A stretch of DNA of 30,549 bases from an uncultured Oscillospiraceae bacterium (GCA_900539855.1 UQDO01000027.1:1-30549); one strand, 5' to 3'; positions 8,453-16,405 are shown, counted from the stretch's first letter. The notes: generated by a model not told the origin, from the letters alone. Numbers and translations are program-made.

Positions 8453-9958
8453 TCAGCCGTTGTTGTTGGAAAAGTGCACGGCGTACTTTCCATAATCCTC
8501 GTCAGGCAGCGCAGGCAGCTTTCTGAATCCCTGTCCTAAATTGCAGCCGTTTTCGACAAGGCGGCGCTGCAATGCGCCTACGTCAAGGTCACGCACACGG
8601 CAATTATTTTTGATTGACAATGCGGCGGCTGTTCCGGCGGCTTCACCGAGAGACATGCAGCACATAATGAGTCGCGTGCCGCTTTGCCCCGGTATATCAG
8701 CCGAGATGTTTCGTCCGGCAGCCAGTACATTTTCCAGACGCACCGGTACAAGTGAGCGGTAGGGAATGTCGTAGTAATAAGCGCCGTCGTCGGAAATGAG
8801 TTCCTTCATATTGACACGGGCAATACCGTCGTCCGGCGGCAGCTGCGAACCCCAGCCGGCGCGGTTGGCTATATAGGCAGGCGTGCCGTCAGGCAAGGTC
8901 CCCTTGAACCACTTCATGTTGCCGGCTGACTCAAATCCGTGCAGATCAAAGCCGTGCTGGCTTATGGCTATGACATCGTCAAACTTGCGTGCATAGGCTA
9001 TGTCCATTCCGGTAAACACATATTCGCCCAAAGTACGGCGGCTTTCACGCACGCCAAGCAGCGAACCGGTATAGCTCAGATATGATTTTTCAAAGCCGGG
9101 AACATTTTCGCGTATGAAATCGGCAAGTATGGCAGCCTGCTCACGGCCTTCAATATACATACGGGTAAGGTCGCTGTTGTCGGTCGGGAAGCAGCGTCTT
9201 GAATGTGCAAAGCAGATACCTATCTCGTCCATTCCGCACTGTTCGGGTCTGCCGGGGATACGCGTCCACCAGTTGAGGTGATTGTCTATCTCGTAAGGAA
9301 GCTTGCCTTCCTTCAGCGCACGGGCGATGAGATCTATCCACTTTGGATCGGTAGCATACAGGTCGCTTGTTTTATATTCTTCGTAGTTTACGCCGCCAAG
9401 TACAAATTCAAGCGAGCAGCCCATGGACATGCCGTCCTCAGGGCGCCCGGTCATGGTTTCTCCGCCTGCAAAGTAGACCAGATCAGAATCGCCTGAGGCG
9501 TCTACAAAGCGTTTGCCCAATATCACCTGGGCACCCTTCTTTGTATGTACAACGATTCCGCGCACCTCGTTTCCTTCAACCACCGTATCGATAAGCGGAG
9601 TTACCAGCATGCAGTCGCAGCCGTATTCTTTCAGCATACGGTCAAACACCAGCTTGTGCTTTTCGGGATTGGAATTGCGGTGGCGCAGACCGCCTACTGC
9701 TTCAAGCTCCTCGAAAAATTTCTGACCGACACCGGACACAAAGTCCAGCGGTATATTGACCACACCCATCGTGGCAAGACCGCCAAGTGCCGAGGTGTTC
9801 TCAATAACTATTGTTTTTGCTCCTGCTTTTCCGGCAGCCAGCGCCGCACCGACGCCTGCCATGCCGCCGCCGACGACCACAACGTCGTATTCGCCGTATA
9901 CAGGCAGTGCGCGTTCGCCGCAGATCAGTTTTCCGTCAATAAGTTTGTAGTTGATCAT
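8453..9958 (-). CDS. FAD-dependent oxidoreductase (FAD_oxidored family)
   Basis: A 501-residue flavoprotein. The N-terminal Rossmann motif DVVVVGGGMAGVGAALAAG (glycines 30-32 and 35) ends in the acidic Glu53 that should bind the ADP ribose. ALGGLATMG and RFVDASGDSDL follow, as in the PF12831 group. GWGSQLPP and AGRNISADIPGQSGTRL near the C-terminus are the second FAD-contacting region. The ATG overlaps the stop of the upstream ferredoxin by four bases (ATGA), so the two are translationally coupled and the ferredoxin is the likely electron partner. A GGGAG ribosome site precedes the start. Members of this family often sit in carbohydrate loci in gut bacteria, but no reaction is established for this one; oxidation of a sugar hydroxyl is only a possibility. 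Confidence 0.85.
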   Translation of the reverse strand: MINYKLIDGKLICGERALPVYGEYDVVVVGGGMAGVGAALAAGKAGAKTIVIENTSALGGLATMGVVNIPLDFVSGVGQKFFEELEAVGGLRHRNSNPEKHKLVFDRMLKEYGCDCMLVTPLIDTVVEGNEVRGIVVHTKKGAQVILGKRFVDASGDSDLVYFAGGETMTGRPEDGMSMGCSLEFVLGGVNYEEYKTSDLYATDPKWIDLIARALKEGKLPYEIDNHLNWWTRIPGRPEQCGMDEIGICFAHSRRCFPTDNSDLTRMYIEGREQAAILADFIRENVPGFEKSYLSYTGSLLGVRESRRTLGEYVFTGMDIAYARKFDDVIAISQHGFDLHGFESAGNMKWFKGTLPDGTPAYIANRAGWGSQLPPDDGIARVNMKELISDDGAYYYDIPYRSLVPVRLENVLAAGRNISADIPGQSGTRLIMCCMSLGEAAGTAAALSIKNNCRVRDLDVGALQRRLVENGCNLGQGFRKLPALPDEDYGKYAVHFSNNNG

Positions 9959-10161
9959 ACATTATTCTCCCTTTCCAACCTATGAATGGCTTCAGACTGG
10001 CAGTTGTCGGCGCAGCGCCCACAGCCGATGCATTTGTTCGCGTCGATCCGGGTGCTTACATCCTCTTTTACGGATATTGCCCCTGCCGGACATTCGTACA
10101 CGCACATCAGGCAGAGTACGCATCCGGGACCGACCTCATAATAGTATTTTGATTTTGCCAT
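9955..10161 (-). CDS. Small 2[4Fe-4S] ferredoxin
   Basis: A 68-residue ferredoxin with two complete cluster-binding motifs of the CxxCxxCxxxC type: Cys14, 17, 20, 24 and Cys44, 47, 50, 54. The ATG at 10161 is preferred over a GTG nine bases upstream because an AGGTG ribosome site lies about 7 bases before the ATG and overlaps the GTG. It is the first gene of the minus-strand operon and overlaps the FAD oxidoreductase gene by four bases, so it probably passes electrons to or from that enzyme. Its promoter lies in the intergenic region shared with the divergent AraC regulator. Confidence 0.92.
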   Translation of the reverse strand: MAKSKYYYEVGPGCVLCLMCVYECPAGAISVKEDVSTRIDANKCIGCGRCADNCQSEAIHRLERENNV

Positions 10162-10187
10162 GCGCTTCACCTCACTTCGATGGTTTC

Positions 10188-10216
10188 ATAATACCATCGG
10201 ATACAAATGATGTAAA
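10188..10216 (-). promoter_or_regulatory. Promoter of the ferredoxin operon
   Basis: On the minus strand, TTTACA (10216-10211) and TATTAT (10193-10188) are 17 bases apart, with an extended TGn just before the -10. A 7-base inverted repeat, CGATGGT at 10178-10184 and ACCATCG at 10193-10199, overlaps the -10 and start site and could be an operator. Confidence 0.75.
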
Positions 10217-10220
10217 TGGC

Positions 10221-10240
10221 GCAAAATCGCATTGATTTGC
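10221..10240. promoter_or_regulatory. Candidate AraC operator
   Basis: An imperfect palindrome, GCAAAATC then 5 bases then GATTTGC, lies just upstream of the -35 of the ferredoxin promoter and upstream of the araC promoter. This is the usual activator position for AraC proteins. Assignment is by position and symmetry only. Confidence 0.4.
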
Positions 10241-10258
10241 ACTATTTTATCATTTTGC

Positions 10259-10287
10259 TTGACAGGAAGATAATAAGAGCGTATCAT
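10259..10287 (+). promoter_or_regulatory. Promoter of the first araC-type gene
   Basis: TTGACA at 10259-10264 is a perfect -35, and TATCAT at 10282-10287 follows after 17 bases. The ATG of the regulator is 20 bases after the -10. Confidence 0.75.
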
Positions 10288-10306
10288 GAAGCCGGGGTGA
10301 TAAGGT

Positions 10307-11092
10307 ATGACTGTGATACCGCTGTCCGGACTCAGGTCCGCTGAATACTCGATCGGCAGAGTGGCTGCGATCTATCAGACGCCTACCTGGCGCGCGATGA
10401 GCAGCAGGGAAAGGTGCTGCAACGGATTTTTGCTGATCGATAAAGGAGAGTGTATATATCGCTGGCAAAACGGCGAGGCACGGCTTGCTCCGGGATCGCT
10501 TATATACCTGCCTTTCGGCTCAAGGCACAAAATAGAGACCACTACCGATGAATTTGCGTTTTACCGGGTGGATTTTACACTGACCGGTCAGGACGGCGAG
10601 CCGATAATCTTTTCTAAAGAGCCGCTGCCGGTATTCAAAAATGCCAGCAGATATTTGTGTGACAATGTGCACGCGCTGACCGAACACTTCCTGCGTTCAG
10701 GCGATGTGCTGTACAGTACATCGCTCATTTGCACAATACTATCAGAGGTGGCAGGTCACTTCGAATCTGTACGCCCCGGTCGGCTGACTCCCGTGCTGAG
10801 GTATCTTAACGACCACTACCGTGAGGAGATCGACTGCACCGTGCTGTGCGAGCTGTGTTTCTTAAGCCCGGCGCAGATGTACCGCTTGTTTAAAGAGGAA
10901 ACGGGGACAACACCTGTTGAATACCGCAACCGCTTAAGGGTGCAGCGTGCCTGCCTGCTTTTGCGCGGACGTGAATGTACAATAGGTGAAATAGCGTCGC
11001 TGCTCGGATTCGAAAGCGTATATTACTTCAGCCGGGTATTCAAGAAAATAACCGGCATGTCGCCGTCTTTGTGGCGTGAAAACAATATCTGA
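10307..11092 (+). CDS. AraC-family transcriptional regulator
   Basis: A 261-residue regulator. The first 110 or so residues form a cupin-like sensor domain (LAPGSLIYLPFGSRHKIE is the typical barrel segment). Residues from about 165 form two helix-turn-helix motifs: LCELCFLSPAQMYRLFKEETG and then IGEIASLLGFESVYYFSRVFKK, closing with TGMSPSLWR. It is transcribed away from the ferredoxin, FAD oxidoreductase and esterase operon, and both promoters share a 146-base region with palindromes, so it most likely controls that operon in response to a small molecule, probably a sugar (inference). A GGGGTG site precedes the ATG. Confidence 0.92.
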   Translation: MTVIPLSGLRSAEYSIGRVAAIYQTPTWRAMSSRERCCNGFLLIDKGECIYRWQNGEARLAPGSLIYLPFGSRHKIETTTDEFAFYRVDFTLTGQDGEPIIFSKEPLPVFKNASRYLCDNVHALTEHFLRSGDVLYSTSLICTILSEVAGHFESVRPGRLTPVLRYLNDHYREEIDCTVLCELCFLSPAQMYRLFKEETGTTPVEYRNRLRVQRACLLLRGRECTIGEIASLLGFESVYYFSRVFKKITGMSPSLWRENNI

Positions 11093-11152
11093 TGCTTTTT
11101 TAAGTCTGTAAGTTTTTGCAGGCTGCCACCTGTATTTTATTTTAAGGAACGC

Positions 11153-11194
11153 AAAAAAAACACGGCGAAGCCTGATGCTTTCGTCGTGTTTTGT
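11153..11194. terminator. Bidirectional terminator
   Basis: A stem of CACGGCGAAG (11161-11170) with 11178-11188 is flanked by A residues on the left and TTTT on the right, so it can end both the + strand araC gene and the - strand transporter gene that converge here. Confidence 0.8.
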
Positions 11195-11224
11195 CTTTAT
11201 CTGCTTTTGTGATTGCTAAGGATT

Positions 11225-12442
11225 TTATTCGTTTTGTTGTTGTGTATCCTGCTGATCTGTGCCATCAGCCTCGCCGATGTCGCTTTGCGGCTGAGCGCTT
11301 TCTTCGGCATCCTCTCTTTTCTCATGCCGCTCAATTATATCGGACACTATCATCTGCACTGTTGCGGCGATAGGCACGCCGATCAGTATTCCGCCGAAGC
11401 CCAAAAGACCGCCTCCGACCGTGATCGCGATAAGCGTATAAAGCGGATGAATACCGACGTTTTTGCCTATTATCTTGGGCTGGATCACATTTCCGTCAAG
11501 CTGCTGCAATATGAGTATCGAAGCGCCGACAATAAGTGCCTTTCCTATACCGCCCGTAATGGCTGTGAATATGGCAACGCCTATACCCGATATTGTTGCT
11601 CCGAAATAAGGAATGAGGTTGGCAGCACCCACAAGGAAGCCGAATATAGGTGCGTAGTCAACGCCTATTATAAGGAATATTACGGTACATGATATTGCGA
11701 CGATTAGGGCGTCTATAAGGGCGCTGTATATGTAGGAATAAAAAATATCGGAAATGCGGCAGAGGTAATCGTACGCCGAGCGGAGGGTACGCTTTTTGAA
11801 AAACAGCGACAAGAATCTTCCGACCGAACGCACCAGCATCTCGCGGCTGAGCAGCATGTATACGGACGAGAACACTGCAAGTAAAATGTCCACAAGTGCG
11901 GTTCCGAACCTGTAAACACCGTTGGCGACCGCCGTCAGCTTGTCAAGGTTTATGTCTGAAAGGTATTTGTCCGGATTAATCATGTTGTAGATCGAATCCG
12001 GTTCAAAGCCGAACAGCTTACCGTCGCTGTCAAGGTGCGAATTTATAATATCAACCACCTTGTCGTAGATTGACGTGCGGTTGTTGTAAAGGCTTATAAG
12101 GCTTGAGACCAGCCACGGGATTATAAGGACGAGCAAAACGGTTATCACGGCAAGTGCCGCTATGTACACCGTGAGGACGGCAAATCCGCGCGCATGATTG
12201 CAGATAAAAGGAGCCCGTTTTGCTTTTTTGTAAAGCGCTTCAAACTTCTTTTGCGGAACAAAAAGTACAAATGCGATAATGAAGCCTATAAAAAACGGGC
12301 TGAGTATCGAAAGAACACTCCCGATTACCGAAAATATTGCCGGGAGCGATGTCAGCGTTTCTCTGAACAGTATTACTGCTGCGACAAAAATGAATGCGGC
12401 TATCCACATTGACAACTGCTTGTGTTTTTGGTAAAATCTCAT
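11225..12442 (-). CDS. AI-2E family transporter (PerM/YhhT-type)
   Basis: A 405-residue integral membrane protein of the AI-2E transporter family. Hydrophobic segments lie near residues 10-32, 36-60, 72-100 and in several stretches after 190. The long polar region between about 110 and 180 is typical. FGFLVGAANLIPYFGATISGIG and the C-terminal GGILIGVPIAATVQM are family hallmarks. The C-terminus is a charged, glutamine-rich tail. Family members export varied substrates, including quorum signals or ions, so the substrate is open. A GGAGG site lies 6 bases before the ATG. The gene is divergent from rsmA and shares a bidirectional terminator with the upstream araC gene. Confidence 0.9.
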   Translation of the reverse strand: MRFYQKHKQLSMWIAAFIFVAAVILFRETLTSLPAIFSVIGSVLSILSPFFIGFIIAFVLFVPQKKFEALYKKAKRAPFICNHARGFAVLTVYIAALAVITVLLVLIIPWLVSSLISLYNNRTSIYDKVVDIINSHLDSDGKLFGFEPDSIYNMINPDKYLSDINLDKLTAVANGVYRFGTALVDILLAVFSSVYMLLSREMLVRSVGRFLSLFFKKRTLRSAYDYLCRISDIFYSYIYSALIDALIVAISCTVIFLIIGVDYAPIFGFLVGAANLIPYFGATISGIGVAIFTAITGGIGKALIVGASILILQQLDGNVIQPKIIGKNVGIHPLYTLIAITVGGGLLGFGGILIGVPIAATVQMIVSDIIERHEKREDAEESAQPQSDIGEADGTDQQDTQQQNE

Positions 12443-12490
12443 TGACAGCCTCCGTTTCGGGCACAGATACGACCCAGTCTCAATATAGTA

Positions 12491-12518
12491 ATTATAACAG
12501 AACTGCCGTCAATTACAA
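12491..12518 (-). promoter_or_regulatory. Promoter of the AI-2E transporter gene
   Basis: On the minus strand a perfect TATAAT (12496-12491) has the extended TGT before it and TTGTAA (12518-12513) 16 bases upstream. Confidence 0.6.
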
Positions 12519-12545
12519 GAGTTTATTTGTCGAAGGGAAATCACT

Positions 12546-13394
12546 ATGGAACTTACCGATCCTAAAGTTATAAGATCCGTTTTAAGTGAAAACGGTTTTA
12601 CGTTCAAAAAGAGCCTCGGACAGAATTTTCTTATTAACCCCACAGTTTGTCCGAAAATGGCGGAAAGCGCCGTGCAAAGCGGCGAGGACGGCGTCATTGA
12701 GATAGGACCCGGAATAGGCGTGCTGACGGCAGAGCTTGCAAAGCGCGCAAAAAGGACGGTCAGCATCGAGCTTGATGAGCGCCTGCGTCCGGTGCTGTCG
12801 GCTACTCTTGCGGATTACCCGAATGCAGAGGTGATTTTCGGGGACGTCATGAAGACCGATCTTAAGAAAATTATAGAAATCAGATTCCCGGGCGGCAGAG
12901 TGTCCGTGTGTGCCAACCTGCCTTATTATATCACATCACCGATAATCATGATGCTGCTTGAAAGCAGATTGCCGGTAACATCGGTGACCGTTATGGTGCA
13001 AAAGGAAGCCGCCGACCGGATATGTGCAAAGGTCGGCAGCAGGGATTCGGGCGCGGTCACGGTCGCGGTCAATTATTACAGCGAGCCGGAGCTGCTTTTT
13101 AAGGTGTCGCGAGGGTCGTTTATGCCGTCGCCCAATGTTGACAGCGCTGTAATAAGACTTAATATAAGACATCAGCCGCCGGTGAAGGTGGACAGCGAAA
13201 AAGACTTTTTTAAATTTGTCAGGGCGTCATTTTCACAGCGCAGGAAAACTCTCATAAATTCGGTTTCATCGGTGCTGTCAATAAGAAAGGAAAATGTCAG
13301 GGACGCGGTGCTGTCAATAGGTCTCGACGAAAATGTGCGTGCCGAAAATCTAACTATGGAGCAGTTGGCACTTGTAAGCAACTCGCTTTTTTAA
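12546..13394 (+). CDS. rsmA: 16S rRNA dimethyladenosine transferase RsmA/KsgA
   Basis: RsmA dimethylates the two adjacent adenines in the 3' terminal hairpin of 16S rRNA during small subunit maturation, using S-adenosylmethionine. The 282-residue protein has the normal length and order of motifs: KKSLGQNFL at 21-29, the SAM loop IGPGIGVLT at 53-61, Glu75 in SIELDE for ribose binding, Asp100, and the catalytic NLPYYIT at 124-130. The C-terminal helical domain contains FSQRRKTLINS. An AAGGGA site precedes the ATG. The stop codon is separated from that of the convergent small gene by one base, with no terminator between. Identification is certain. Confidence 0.98.
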   Translation: MELTDPKVIRSVLSENGFTFKKSLGQNFLINPTVCPKMAESAVQSGEDGVIEIGPGIGVLTAELAKRAKRTVSIELDERLRPVLSATLADYPNAEVIFGDVMKTDLKKIIEIRFPGGRVSVCANLPYYITSPIIMMLLESRLPVTSVTVMVQKEAADRICAKVGSRDSGAVTVAVNYYSEPELLFKVSRGSFMPSPNVDSAVIRLNIRHQPPVKVDSEKDFFKFVRASFSQRRKTLINSVSSVLSIRKENVRDAVLSIGLDENVRAENLTMEQLALVSNSLF

Positions 13395-13395
13395 A

Positions 13396-13761
13396 TCACA
13401 GCATTATGTATAAAAGCGCCAGCAAAAGCAGCTCGTCGGAGTCGTCAGACGAAAGCAGAAATACCATTACTATAATAAGGATAACATCGCTGTCGATCTT
13501 TAAATTTTTGAAATTAAGCATTTTCAGCAGATCAAAGCCCCTGCCGCCGCCTTTGACATTTGGTCCTTGCGGCGGTTCTTTGCGCTGCGGATGCGCGTTA
13601 TGCTCAGGCATTTGCGGCGGTTTACCGTTTTGCGTGTTCAAGAAATTAGGCACGGGAGGCATGCCGTTTACTGCACGGTCGGCTTTTCTTTGCATTTCCC
13701 TCATGCGCCGCTCCGCGTCACGCTGCATTTCCATAAAGCTTGCATTTTGCTGCCCTGCCAT
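13396..13761 (-). CDS. Small conserved protein, charged N-terminus and hydrophobic C-terminus
   Basis: A 121-residue protein of unknown function. Residues 1-35 are a highly charged helix (MQRDAERRMREMQRKADRA), followed by a proline, asparagine and glutamine rich linker to about 75. The C-terminal 40 residues start with FKNLKIDSD and become a leucine-rich hydrophobic segment broken by SSDDSDE. Such short proteins with a hydrophobic leucine-rich end occur in Clostridia near the two genes that precede it here. It is the third gene of a minus-strand trio and overlaps the rsmA transcript tail, ending one base from the rsmA stop. A GGTGG ribosome site supports the ATG. No function can be assigned. 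Confidence 0.7.
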   Translation of the reverse strand: MAGQQNASFMEMQRDAERRMREMQRKADRAVNGMPPVPNFLNTQNGKPPQMPEHNAHPQRKEPPQGPNVKGGGRGFDLLKMLNFKNLKIDSDVILIIVMVFLLSSDDSDELLLLALLYIML

Positions 13762-13792
13762 ACTTATAGTTCACCACCGTTATAATGTGTTT

Positions 13793-14146
13793 TTATATGC
13801 CTAACATATCAAGCAGACCCTCATCACGCAAAACCGGCAGCAGGGAAGCTATTTTAAGCAGCTTTACCGCTTTGTCGACGCGCTCGCGCCTTTCGGGAGC
13901 AAGATGAGGCTTAAGCGCCAATAAAAGTGCCGTTCTGTCATCTCCGCCGCTTTTGGACAGCGCGGAAAAAACGCCTATAAGCTTTGCCGGATCAAAGCCT
14001 TCCGGCAGGGACAGTCCGCCGCCTGACTGGGGCGGCGGTGCCGCCGGTTTGTTCTCTCCGAACAGTGCCTCTGCCATTCCTTTTATTTTTTCCATACCGT
14101 CGGGGTCCGACAGCAGGGAGGTTATTTTTTCAGCCATATCATCCAT
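13793..14146 (-). CDS. Small conserved clostridial protein, helical
   Basis: A 117-residue protein with no signal peptide or membrane segment. Residues 1-30 are a helix (MDDMAEKITSLLSDPDGMEK), 33-48 a proline and glycine rich linker. The remainder is helical with LLLALKPHLAPERRERVDKA, a pattern I recognise from uncharacterised clostridial proteins. It is the middle gene of a trio, 23 bases after the 72-residue gene and 31 before the 121-residue gene. A perfect GGAGGT site lies 7 bases before the ATG, so it is clearly translated. Function unknown; the trio's conserved association suggests a shared process. Confidence 0.75.
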   Translation of the reverse strand: MDDMAEKITSLLSDPDGMEKIKGMAEALFGENKPAAPPPQSGGGLSLPEGFDPAKLIGVFSALSKSGGDDRTALLLALKPHLAPERRERVDKAVKLLKIASLLPVLRDEGLLDMLGI

Positions 14147-14169
14147 AAGGGCGACCTCCGTCGGCAGCT

Positions 14170-14388
14170 TTATACTCCGCCGTTTTTGTTTTTAAATGCC
14201 TTTATCACCGCATCGGCGGTCTTTTTATCCTTCATGGCTGTCCTTATCTTGTCAGCCGATCCGGAGTCCAGATGTGACAGTATGGTGTCCGCATCGCCCG
14301 AGCTTGCAGCCGATTTCAGCTGCTCCTTGCTCATGCCGAGTCTGGCGGCAACGGTGCCGAGCATTTTATCAAGCTGTTTTTCATCCAT
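14170..14388 (-). CDS. Small conserved clostridial protein, helical
   Basis: A 72-residue, mostly helical soluble protein. MDEKQLDKMLGTVAARLGMS followed by a KEQLKSAASSGD repeat-like helix and a lysine-rich end matches the layout of small uncharacterised clostridial proteins. It is the first gene of the trio on the minus strand and is divergent from the YfcE-like gene. A GGGGTGA site precedes the ATG. The promoter should lie in the AT-rich palindromic region 14400-14430. Function unknown. Confidence 0.75.
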   Translation of the reverse strand: MDEKQLDKMLGTVAARLGMSKEQLKSAASSGDADTILSHLDSGSADKIRTAMKDKKTADAVIKAFKNKNGGV

Positions 14389-14405
14389 TAAAAATCACCC
14401 CGCTT

Positions 14406-14424
14406 TTCATATATAATATATGAA
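14406..14424. promoter_or_regulatory. Palindrome in divergent promoter region
   Basis: TTCATATA and TATATGAA form a perfect 8-base inverted repeat around TAA. It contains TATAAT-like sequence on both strands and lies between the small-protein trio and the YfcE-like gene. It may combine -10 elements with an operator. Confidence 0.4.
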
Positions 14425-14471
14425 GTTCTGGGGCTTTGGATTACTTTTTTACCGAAAGAGGGACGCCAGGT

Positions 14472-14945
14472 ATGCGTATTCTTGTAATGTCAGACTGCCA
14501 CGGGCGCATATCGCCGGTGAGACGCGCTTTGGAAAATGAACCGGAAGCCGTGAATGTCTTTTATCTCGGCGACGGCGCAAGGCAGGTGCATGAGCTGTCA
14601 AAGGAGTACAGCACGCGCAAATTTTATATTGTAAGGGGAAACTGTGATCCGTTCTGCGATTTTCCCGAGAGCGGAGCCGTGACTCTTTGCGGCAAAAACA
14701 TTTTTTACACCCATGGGCATAGATATGGCGTAAAATACGATACCGGCACATTATCGGTCACTGCTAAGGAGGCTCATGCCGACATAGCGCTTTTCGGGCA
14801 CACGCATATATCGTGTATAGTATATGACGACGGACTTTACCTTGTAAATCCCGGGTCGGTGTCCGAGGGCAGGGACGGCAGGCAAAGCTATGCCGTTATA
14901 GATATTATGCCTTCCGGCATATTGCCTGCGATAAAGTGGCTGTAA
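14472..14945 (+). CDS. yfcE: YfcE/MJ0936-type metallophosphodiesterase
   Basis: A 157-residue calcineurin-like phosphoesterase. The metal ligands are all present: Asp8 and His10 in MSDCHG, Asp34 in LGDGA, Asn57 in RGNCD, His81 in THGH, and His110 and His112 in GHTH. Members hydrolyse simple phosphodiesters, and the natural substrate is unclear. The ATG at 14472 was chosen because the protein then starts MRILVMSDCHG like its relatives and a GAGGG ribosome site is 9 bases upstream; the frame is open for another 36 bases. It is a single-gene unit followed by a bidirectional terminator shared with citrate synthase. In Firmicutes this gene often follows rph/rdgB, but not here. Confidence 0.92.
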   Translation: MRILVMSDCHGRISPVRRALENEPEAVNVFYLGDGARQVHELSKEYSTRKFYIVRGNCDPFCDFPESGAVTLCGKNIFYTHGHRYGVKYDTGTLSVTAKEAHADIALFGHTHISCIVYDDGLYLVNPGSVSEGRDGRQSYAVIDIMPSGILPAIKWL

Positions 14946-14965
14946 AATACGAATATGAGCACAAC

Positions 14966-15000
14966 AAAAGCCCGGCAAATAAATTTGCCGGGCGTGTTTT
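14966..15000. terminator. Bidirectional terminator
   Basis: Perfect 11-base arms GCCCGGCAAAT (14970-14980) and 14983-14993 with a two-base loop are flanked by AAAA on the left and TGTTTT on the right. It serves the + strand phosphodiesterase and the - strand citrate synthase. Confidence 0.9.
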
Positions 15001-15019
15001 ATAAATAACAGATTTCGTT

Positions 15020-16405
15020 TTACGTTCTGTCGGTCATACCGATATAATCGCGTTTCGGATGCACGCTTAAATATGCCGGACGTATTATCTTGCTTGCATT
15101 TACAAGCTCCTCGATGCGGTGGGCGCTCCATCCGACTATACGCGACGCGGCAAAAATCGGAGTGTATAATTCGGGCGGCAGCTCAAGCATGCTGTAGACG
15201 AATCCGCTGTAGAAGTCGATGTTTGCGCTGACCCCCTTGTACATCTTTCTTTCCTCCGATATGATTTCGGGAGCAAGCTGTTCGACTGCCGAATACAGCC
15301 CGTATTCGCGCTGCAACCCCTTTTCTTCGGACAGACTTTTGACAAACGAGCGGAATATCATGGCGCGCGGATCGGAGACCGAATATACCGCGTGACCTAT
15401 ACCGTAGATCAGCCCTGTGCGGTCAAAAGCCTCTTTGTGCAGTATCTTTTTTAAATATTCCGCTATCTCGTCCTTGTCGTTCCAGTCTTTGACATTTGCC
15501 TTTATATCGTCGAACATGGCACAGACCTTGATGTTGGCACCGCCGTGTTTAGGACCCTTAAGGGAGCCGAGCGCCGCTGCCACAGCCGAATATGTGTCTG
15601 TTCCCGATGATGAAACGACATGGGTCGTGAAGGTCGAGTTGTTGCCGCCGCCGTGTTCTGCATGCAGCACAAGCGCAAGGTCAAGTATTTTGGCTTCAAG
15701 TGGGGTATATTTGCTGTCTATTCTCAGCATGTGCAGTATGTTTTCGGCAGCCGAAAGCGATGGATCGGGTTCGTGGATAAAAAAGCTCTGGCTGTTTTTT
15801 ATATAGTAGCTGTATGAGTGATAGCTGTAAACGGCGAGCAGGGGGAATGAGGCTATAAGCTGTATGCACTGCCTTAAAACATTCGGCACGCTCGTGTCGT
15901 CCGGGCGCTTGTCGTATGAATAAAGGGTCAGAACACTTCTTGCAAGCGAATTCATGACATCGGTCGACGGCGCCTTCATTATGATATCCCTTGTAAACGA
16001 CGAGGGAAGTGAACGGTAGCTTGCCAAAAGAGCAGAAAAATCTTTCAGCTGTTCCTTATTCGGAAGCTCGCCGAAGAGCAGGAGGTATGTTATTTCTTCA
16101 AAGCCGAATCTGCCGTCCTTTAAAAAGCCGGCTACAAGCTTTTCTATATCGTAACCCCGGTAGTAAAGCTTGCCCGGGCAGGGTATAAGCTCGTCGTCGA
16201 CGCGTGTTTTTGAAACTATTTCCGATATCTCGGTAAGACCGGTCAGTACGCCGTTTCCGTCAAGGTCGCGAAGTCCGCGGAATACCTTATGTTCTGTGTA
16301 CATAGACGGCTCAATGTAGCTGTCGCTCACAGCCAATTTTGCTAATTTTTTAATCTCCGGTGTTATTGCGGAGAAATCACGTTCCTTATTGACGTTTGCT
16401 TTCAT
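15020..16405 (-). CDS. gltA: Citrate synthase
   Basis: Condenses oxaloacetate and acetyl-CoA to citrate in the cytoplasm. With the ATG at 16405 the protein is 461 residues, on the long side because of an N-terminal extension of about 70 residues before the core, as in some clostridial enzymes. Catalytic residues are visible: His251 in HAEHGGGNNST, His338 in GIGHAVYSVSDPR (the family signature), and Asp397 in ANIDFYSG. The AAAGGA ribosome site is 8 bases from this ATG and only 2 from an alternative ATG six bases upstream. It stands alone, with its own promoter and terminator; in an anaerobe it probably feeds glutamate synthesis through the oxidative branch. 2-Methylcitrate synthase is possible but no prp genes are near. 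Confidence 0.93.
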   Translation of the reverse strand: MKANVNKERDFSAITPEIKKLAKLAVSDSYIEPSMYTEHKVFRGLRDLDGNGVLTGLTEISEIVSKTRVDDELIPCPGKLYYRGYDIEKLVAGFLKDGRFGFEEITYLLLFGELPNKEQLKDFSALLASYRSLPSSFTRDIIMKAPSTDVMNSLARSVLTLYSYDKRPDDTSVPNVLRQCIQLIASFPLLAVYSYHSYSYYIKNSQSFFIHEPDPSLSAAENILHMLRIDSKYTPLEAKILDLALVLHAEHGGGNNSTFTTHVVSSSGTDTYSAVAAALGSLKGPKHGGANIKVCAMFDDIKANVKDWNDKDEIAEYLKKILHKEAFDRTGLIYGIGHAVYSVSDPRAMIFRSFVKSLSEEKGLQREYGLYSAVEQLAPEIISEERKMYKGVSANIDFYSGFVYSMLELPPELYTPIFAASRIVGWSAHRIEELVNASKIIRPAYLSVHPKRDYIGMTDRT

